DNA of 64,000 nucleotides from Tamarix chinensis (lineage: Eukaryota > Streptophyta > Magnoliopsida > Caryophyllales > Tamaricaceae): positions 102,033,569 through 102,097,568 of the forward strand of contig CM060176.1 of the NCBI GenBank assembly GCA_030549775.1. Reading direction: 5' to 3'. The position numbers and the translations under genes were made by a program. Shown here one piece after another: positions 58,167 through 64,000 of the stretch (positions are counted from its first letter, which is position 1; each line of letters starts with the position of its first letter). The notes beneath the pieces are model-generated. The model was not told the DNA's origin. It worked only from the letters and a program-made list of their open reading frames with translations, and did not search any database.

Positions 58167-58661
58167 TGTTACGAACCAACCCCCTGGATCTAGTTATGGG
58201 TCCTTGAACATTAAAGTCTGGTTGTAACTCACCAGATCTCTGAGTTTTTCTGCCTTTTCTTCCTATTTTGAATGTAAGTTTATTGGGCTCGTTAGAGAGA
58301 ACCCAACGATCTCCAAAGTCTCCAGAACTTTAAGATAAATTCCACACTGCCTATTATTCTTTCCCACATCAGTCTTTAAACTTACATAAATAACTGCTTT
58401 TAACTGCTTCCTGAGTCTTAACAGTTTGAATTAAAAATAAAACTGACTAATAGGCACAGGTGTCAACAACTAAACAAGCATGTGCAGAATATTCTGCCTC
58501 CTATCACCTAATATTAAATAACGAACATATCAACATATATTAATTGCCTAAACAGAAAGCATAATTCCCAGACTTAATTATTCTTCGATCTTGATCTTCG
58601 CTGATAAACCTTAAGTGGCAGAAATTTAGCAGCTACCGATTGATCTTGGATCATAACATCA
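58167..58661 (-). repeat. 3' LTR of the reverse chromovirus (495 bp)
   Basis: On the minus strand it starts TGATGTTATGATCC and ends GGTTCGTAACA, with TG...CA ends. Size and start resemble the 503-bp LTRs at 26956. The flank TTGAG at 58162-58166 is the expected target sequence; its partner is outside the window. Confidence 0.8.
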
Positions 58662-60469
58662 CTTGCCCCCTTAGAAGAACGCTTGTCCTCAAGCGTGAAA
58701 TTAGGATATCGTAATTGCATATGATCAGCAAACTCCCAAGAAGCATCAGCGGGGGAAAGTCCTTCCCAATGAATGAGAACCTCCTTCTTGCCATCTCTAA
58801 TTCTGGAATCCAGCATAGCTTGCGGAGTTGGAATGGGCACACCCTTATGGATAAGAGGTAATGTAGGAGAACCAGAATCAGTACCGTGGAACTTCTTTAG
58901 ACAAGAAACATGAAAAACTGGATGAAGTTTAGAGTCTTCAGGAAGTTGTAATTTGTAAGCAACCAAACCAATCCGTTCCACAATAGGGAAAGGCCCATAA
59001 AATCGAGGGGCTAATTTCTGATTTCGCCTAGAACCCACTGAAACTTGGCGATAAGGCTGAAGCTTTAAAAGCACCATATCCCCTACATTAAATGACACAT
59101 CTCTACACTGGGCATCATAATAAGTCTTCATAACATTTTGGGCATGAAGCAACCTCTCTTGCAAGTCCTGCAGAACCACATCCCGAGCACGCAATTCATG
59201 ATCAACTGCTTGAATACAAGACAGTCCTGGAGAATATGATAACAGACGAGGGGCAGGTCTTCCATATACCACTTCAAAAGGGGTGGCACGAAGAGAAGAA
59301 TGGAAGCCCGTATTATAGCAGTATTCCGCCCAAGACACCCAATCCACCCAACTCTTAGGACGGTCACCTGTGAAACAATGCAGATACATCTCCACTGTCC
59401 GATTGACTACTTCTGTTTGACCATCAGATTGAGGATGGTAAGAAGAACTGAAAGACAACTTAGTTCCACTTAGCTTAAACAATTCCTTCCAAAAAGAACT
59501 AGTAAAAGTGACGTCACGATCACTAACAATGGATTCTGGAATTCCATGCAACTTAACAATATTATCAAAGAACAATCTTGCCACCGAAACAGCCGTGTAA
59601 GGATGAGATAAGGGAAGGAAATGAGCATATTTTGAAAATCTATCAACAACCACCAGCATGACAGACTTCCCATGGGAGAGAGGCAAACCTTCAATGAAAT
59701 CTAAAGAAATGTCTGACCAAACCTGTACTGGAACTGGTAAAGGCTGCAATAACCCTGCTGGTTGTAAGTGTTCAACCTTATTTTTCTGGCAAATGGAACA
59801 AGTACGAACAAAATCTCGAACCTGCTCCTTCATTCCCTTCCAATAAAATTCAGAAGCAAGACGTTTCAAAGTTTTCTGATATCCCTCATGTGCCTGATGA
59901 TGCATGGCAGACAAGAGAACAATTTGAAAAGGGGAATCTGGAGGAAGAAAAATTCTGCCTTTGTATAAAATCAATCCCTTTTTAACAGACCAGACATCTT
60001 TCAATTCACCATTCAAAATCTGATCACGAAGTTGTTGTAATGCAGTAGAGGAATCAATAGCAGCTTTAATATCTTCTAAATAATCCAATTGAGGAGTAGA
60101 AATGGCAGAAAGGACAACAGGATCCTCAAATTGGCGAGACAAAGCATCTGCAACCACATTTTCACGCCCAGCACGATACTCCACAATAAAATCAAACCCC
60201 ATTAACTTGCTGAGCCAACGTTGTTGAGGAGAAGTTATAATACGTTGCTCCAACAAAAACTTCAAACTGTAATGATCAGTTCGAATGATAAAACTTCTAC
60301 CCCACAAATAAGGTCTCCAATGTTGTATTGCTTTAGCCAATCCAACCAATTCTTTCTCATAAGCTGGAAGTTTAACATGCCTCGCAGCCAAAGGATGAGA
60401 AAAATAAGCAATAGGCCTATTTTGTTGTTGTAGCACTGCCCCTAAACCAGCATCAGATGCATCACATTC
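58574..60469 (-). CDS. pol: Chromovirus RNase H-integrase-chromodomain polyprotein, 5'-truncated
   Basis: 620 codons are open from Met at 60436; codons further upstream (ECDASDAGLGAV) continue the RNase H to the break at 60469. With Met as residue 1: RNase H to about 105 (RTDHYSLKFLL, VVADALSR), zinc-binding H183 with C213 and C216, integrase core with D246, D306 and E342 (DD35E spacing), VGDMVLLKLQPYRQ, then a chromodomain near 545-595 (VLIHWEGLSPADASWEF). The last 29 codons lie inside the LTR and end in a basic tail (YQRRSRSKNN). All visible catalytic residues are intact. The product cannot be made whole because copy 6 splits RNase H. Confidence 0.9.
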   Translation of the reverse strand, partial: ECDASDAGLGAVLQQQNRPIAYFSHPLAARHVKLPAYEKELVGLAKAIQHWRPYLWGRSFIIRTDHYSLKFLLEQRIITSPQQRWLSKLMGFDFIVEYRAGRENVVADALSRQFEDPVVLSAISTPQLDYLEDIKAAIDSSTALQQLRDQILNGELKDVWSVKKGLILYKGRIFLPPDSPFQIVLLSAMHHQAHEGYQKTLKRLASEFYWKGMKEQVRDFVRTCSICQKNKVEHLQPAGLLQPLPVPVQVWSDISLDFIEGLPLSHGKSVMLVVVDRFSKYAHFLPLSHPYTAVSVARLFFDNIVKLHGIPESIVSDRDVTFTSSFWKELFKLSGTKLSFSSSYHPQSDGQTEVVNRTVEMYLHCFTGDRPKSWVDWVSWAEYCYNTGFHSSLRATPFEVVYGRPAPRLLSYSPGLSCIQAVDHELRARDVVLQDLQERLLHAQNVMKTYYDAQCRDVSFNVGDMVLLKLQPYRQVSVGSRRNQKLAPRFYGPFPIVERIGLVAYKLQLPEDSKLHPVFHVSCLKKFHGTDSGSPTLPLIHKGVPIPTPQAMLDSRIRDGKKEVLIHWEGLSPADASWEFADHMQLRYPNFTLEDKRSSKGASDVMIQDQSVAAKFLPLKVYQRRSRSKNN

Positions 60470-61164
60470 TGTAACACCCCCAAATTTACTACAGAAAAAT
60501 TTCGTTTAAATCGAATAGCTTAACAAGGACGAAAGATTAAAAATCGTAAACTTGGGGGTATTACCGCCACACTTAGTACCGGACCGGTTCACTCATACCG
60601 CCCCGATACTAAGTGCTAAGGCTAGAATAAACCATCATTAATAAAATCATCCCAAAACATAAGTTTCCAACCATCATAAGCCATTCGGAAAACAAGGGTC
60701 GACTACAGACAGTGCAAAGTTCAAGGTTACAACTTAGGAGTTCCACTTCAAAATACAACAAGGTACAAAAGACGGTAATACAGGATAGAAGAAACCAGAA
60801 TAGCAAAAGAGTCCGGCGGAACTCGCTCTCGGCCCCACCCTGGATAGGCTCAACACTCGGCCCTATCCGATGCCTCGAAGGTGTCGTAGGCATCGAAGAC
60901 ATGCTCTCCTACCTGCACAAGGTTAGAAGGGCTCTCTGCTCGTGGGAATGAGCAGCGCCCATGAGACGGGCGGTCAGTACGCTACGTACTGAGTAAGAAT
61001 ACAGACGAGCTAGGCCATCACATAACACACAAGACCCAGACACATTACATGATAAGAAAAACAATGATATGCATGCACAGATCCAGTCACTTCCTGATGC
61101 CTTATTTTATATTCTTATTAATGAATTAAGTCCATATCACACATCTGTCAATAACCCATGGGAG

Positions 61165-61640
61165 CACGGGGACCTCCACTATTATAGCCGGTGGTCCGGA
61201 AATAAACACAGGGCAGAACGCCTCTGACCACTATTAATAACCGGTGGAACGGACTGGCCCCGCACTTGCATGGTGTTCCACTGTAAGTGCTTAGTATTTT
61301 TCCTGATTTAAACTTATTTACTTTGGATGTATTGAGCCGAGATCCCTCCACTATTATAGCCGATGGTCCGGAAATAAACACAGAGCAGAACGCCTCTGAC
61401 CACTATTAATAACCGGTGGATCGGACTGGGCTCGGCTCAACAATCTCACTTTACGTTATTAGTGTCTTATTAGTATCCTTTCCGTGGTTTAACTTATCAG
61501 TTTGGGACTGTCGAACCCGAATCCCTCCACTATTGTAGCCGGTGGTCCGGAAATATAATCACAGGGCAAAACGCCTCTGACCACTATTAATAACCGGTGG
61601 AACGGACTGGGTCGGGCTCATCAGTCTTTCACTTTAAGCA
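61165..61640 (+). repeat. Three tandem units of about 172-180 bp in copy 6
   Basis: CCTCCACTATTRTAGCCG starts near 61173, 61345 and 61524. Each unit continues with GGTGGTCCGGAAATA (GATGGTCCGG in the second), CACAGGGCAGAACGCCTCTG-type text and CCACTATTAATAACCGGTGG. CCAC...GTGG pairs give short hairpins in each unit. Confidence 0.8.
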
Positions 61641-62346
61641 GTTAATGTCTTATTCGTATCTTATTGAATCATATCAGGTCCTTGACATGCATACGTCATT
61701 CACTACATTCATTACACATCACATACGGTAAGATTCCACAGCATATCAGTACGCGAAGGCAAGGAAACGGGGCGTACCTCGGATCCATGCTGTGCTTCAC
61801 AATAACACATAATATACAGATTATAGCACACAATTGTACAAAGCATATAAGACACTTAAAACAAGCAGTGCACACAAGTGGCCTTAGCTACGTCCTTACC
61901 TAGATAGGCACCGGGCTTGGAGCACGCTCCTCTAGCTCCTTAGGGCTCGGATCGGGGTCACCTATGAAAAGGGAAAAACTAAGTATTAAATTTCCTTATA
62001 AACACTACCGACCCTTAATCTAACTTAGGGTTAGGGTTCTTATCACAAAAAGGGTTTTATAGGAAACTAAAGTTTTAACCTTAGCATTAGCATATTAAAC
62101 ATTAGTGGTTAAAATAAGTTCATTTATAATACCTATTTGTTACCCTTATTTATCAAGCCCATTTGTTCCATTCTTATAGTGCTAGGATTTACTAGTCATA
62201 GTAAAATAGGGATAATAGTAATAATATTATTAATAATAATAACAACATTAATAGTAGCCATTATAACCCTAGCAATGATAATAACAATAACTTAGTAGAG
62301 TTAAATATTAGTAATGACTTAGCAAGGTAATAGCGTTAATAATAGA

Positions 62347-62358
62347 ATAATAATAATG

Positions 62359-62406
<48 letters not shown>
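62347..62406. repeat. (AAT)n microsatellite
   Basis: About twenty near-perfect AAT units inside TGTAA-family copy 6. The Tyr-rich open frame on the minus strand is this repeat. Confidence 0.9.
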
Positions 62407-62659
62407 GGGTTGATGATAATAGTAAACTAGGTTGAGTATATTAGAGGTTAGGGTTCCAAGGAATGTAAGTATGGTAAAAATGGTGACTTTAATATTTAAA
62501 AGGCGCATTATTAGGATGATAAAATCAGAAATACTAGTAAAAACATTAAGAATAACAATAACAAAAATAAGAATAGTAATAGTATTATTATAAACAAAAA
62601 GATAATAATGAAAGATTAATAATAGTACGAATCAATATGGGTTAACTTAGCAAGATTAT

Positions 62660-63790
62660 ATGGAGGCAAAGTTTAAGGCGCGGGATGAATGGAAGACCAC
62701 CTGGGGGCGGTGGTCCGGCGGCGGCGGTGGTGATGGAGGAGGAGAAGGGAGAGAGGTGGAGAGAAGTTGTTAGGTGGGAGGAGGAAAAAGGAAAAGAAGT
62801 GTGGGGAAGGAGGGTATGGTTAGGTAGGGAAGGACCTGCTGATCAATTTGGGGGGTGGAGCAGGGGTTGGTTCCGGCGGAGGTGGCGGCAACGGGCGGCG
62901 CAAGGCGGCGGCGGCGCTTTTCGGGGAGGTACCTTCGCACGCAAGGGGTGGCTCGTGCGGGGCAGGGACGGAGGCAGTGAGGGCTTGGTTTCGTAGTGGG
63001 CGGTGCAAGGAAGAGGATGGTGGCGCGGGCAAGTGGTAGCGGTGATCGGAGGTGGCGAATAGGGCGGCTGAAGATTGGCGACGAGGCTGGAGAATCGGGC
63101 TGAGTTCCAGAATTTCGAACCCGAAATTCACAGTGGAGGGTTCAATTTATAGGCCTAAGCGAAGGGAAAACGACAAATACACGTGGGAGGTTAGGTGGGT
63201 TAGGTCCGGTGGGTTGTCCGGCGCAGGTCTGCCGGCGCAGACCGTACTCTGTCGGAGAAGAAAGGTCGGGCTTGCGTGCGGGGAAACGACTGCCCGATGG
63301 GTCATGTCAAGAGGAGGGGTCAGTCAGGGGTGAAACGACGGGAGAAAAGGACAGGAAAGATGGGACGCTCGCCGCTGCATTTTCCGGCGAGCAGGTGAGT
63401 TGCAGCGGCGGGATGGCGGCGTTGCGAGGAGGAAGAAGAAGGAAAGGGCTGGACCGGCGGTCCAGGGGAAAGAAAGAAGGGGGAGGAAACCGGCCGGTCC
63501 GCGCGGTTTCTTATTTCCTTAAGTGAAACGCTGCGTTTTGGGCGAGGTTCTGGGAAAACGCAGCGTCTGCGTCGACAGGTAACGGCATAATTATTTGGCT
63601 TGGGGAGCAGCGTTTCCGCCGGGTGGGAGGCGAAACGCTGCGCTACGCTTCTGGGTGCAGGCCGGCGCTGGGCCGCGGGAAGGAGAAGGGAAGGGGAAGG
63701 AGATGGGCCGGTGGGCTGGCCCGAATCTCGGCGGGAAGGTAGAAAGAGGAAAGAAAGAAAAAAAAAGAAAGAAAAAGGAGAAAAAGAAAA
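62660..63790 (+). repeat. GC-rich purine tract of TGTAA-family copy 6
   Basis: G-rich, CpG-rich sequence with runs of GGCGGCGG and GGAGGAGG, and GAAACGCTGCG words near 63525 and 63632 with an inverse AAACGCAGCG near 63555. Open frames in several phases are Gly/Arg/Lys-rich and not conserved among copies. Confidence 0.55.
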
Positions 63791-64000
63791 GAAGGGTTAT
63801 TTTTGGGGTTTTGGATTTTACATGAATTATGTTAGGATAAATCCAGGGTTAATTAAGGTATTAATATTTATAAAGTATTAACTAATTTCCCCCTCTCTAC
63901 TTATTTGGATTTATTTAGGAACTTTCCTTAACTCTCACAATACTTAGAAAATACTCAATTTTCCTCCCAATTAATTTCCTTATTATTTTATTATTAATCT

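Larger units (their letters stand above)
58167..60469 (-). mobile_element. Ty3/gypsy chromovirus, 3' half, interrupted by TGTAA-family copy 6
   Basis: On the minus strand: RNase H, integrase, chromodomain, polypurine tract (AAGGGGGCAAG at 58662-58672) and 3' LTR (58661 down to 58167). The reading frame is cut at 60470 where TGTAACACCCCC begins. The 5' part of the element should lie beyond the right window edge, after copy 6. The intact frame suggests a fairly young element. Confidence 0.88.
60470..64000 (+). mobile_element. TGTAA-family element, copy 6, right end outside the window
   Basis: TGTAACACCCCCAAATTTAC begins exactly where the chromovirus frame stops. The inserted target is expected to be CATTC (60465-60469). 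The family modules are best preserved here: stem-loop (CACTTAGTACCGG...CCCCGATACTAAGTG, 60570-60620), GCTCGTGGGAATGAGCAG near 60938, CAGTACGCTACGTACTGAG near 60975, three CCACTATTAT units (61165-61640), an AT-rich centre with an (AAT)n run, and a GC-rich purine tract (62660-63790). At least 3.5 kb with no pol. Many CpGs remain. Short open frames in the purine tract are compositional. Confidence 0.75.

Noticed and set aside
62685..63881. Several Gly/Arg/Lys-rich open frames
   Set aside because: High GC content suppresses stop codons; frames overlap in all phases and lack conserved domains.

Overview
This window is AT-rich nuclear DNA from a flowering plant, most likely a dicot. The evidence is an intron-split gene for a plastid starch-granule protein, Ty3/gypsy chromoviruses primed by initiator tRNA-Met, Cassandra-type LTRs carrying 5S-like sequence, and small hAT-like and MULE-like elements. 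No bacterial-style gene organisation, tRNA gene, rRNA gene or CRISPR array is visible.

The only host gene I can support is on the + strand. Four clear exons (42437-42740, 50546-50635, 51641-51709, 57068-57173) keep frame across good GT/AG sites and encode a Ser/Arg-rich plastid-targeting leader followed by a coiled coil. I read this as the N-terminal two-thirds of a PROTEIN TARGETING TO STARCH (PTST1-like) protein. A 17-nt start exon at 19221-19237 fits phase and splice consensus, so the gene may span more than 45 kb with a first intron of 23.2 kb. The expected carbohydrate-binding (CBM48) exons are not in the window and should lie beyond its right edge.

Everything else is transposable-element sequence or decayed filler. 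(1) A repeat family here called the TGTAA family appears six times: 1270-5069, 7009-11559 (reverse), 13073-14178, 20423-23859, 45551-47554 and 60470-end. Copies start TGTAA and end TTACA or a close variant; four have recognisable 5-bp target duplications; none encodes retroelement proteins. They look like very large solo LTRs or an undescribed non-autonomous family. (2) 26956-30283 is a recent insertion built as LTR-LTR-LTR-gag-LTR inside one TTTTG target duplication. (3) 30303-35700 is a decayed chromovirus. (4) 36127-39903 is a chromovirus whose 5' LTR and gag are deleted but whose target duplication survives. (5) 43780-47660 is a decayed copia element split by a foldback derivative of the TGTAA family. 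(6) 48177-50314 is a short-LTR element with a degraded gag. (7) 58167-60469 (reverse) is an intact-looking chromovirus 3' half cut in its RNase H domain by the last TGTAA element. Small elements include three Cassandra LTRs, three hAT-like MITEs, two with exact 8-bp target duplications, and four copies of a GC-rich MULE-like MITE.

The layout is a gene whose introns have grown by repeated, nested insertion. Target duplications, interrupted reading frames and LTR identity give a partial order of events: the TGTAA element at 60470 is younger than the chromovirus it interrupts, the foldback copy is younger than the copia element, and the tandem-LTR element is very recent.
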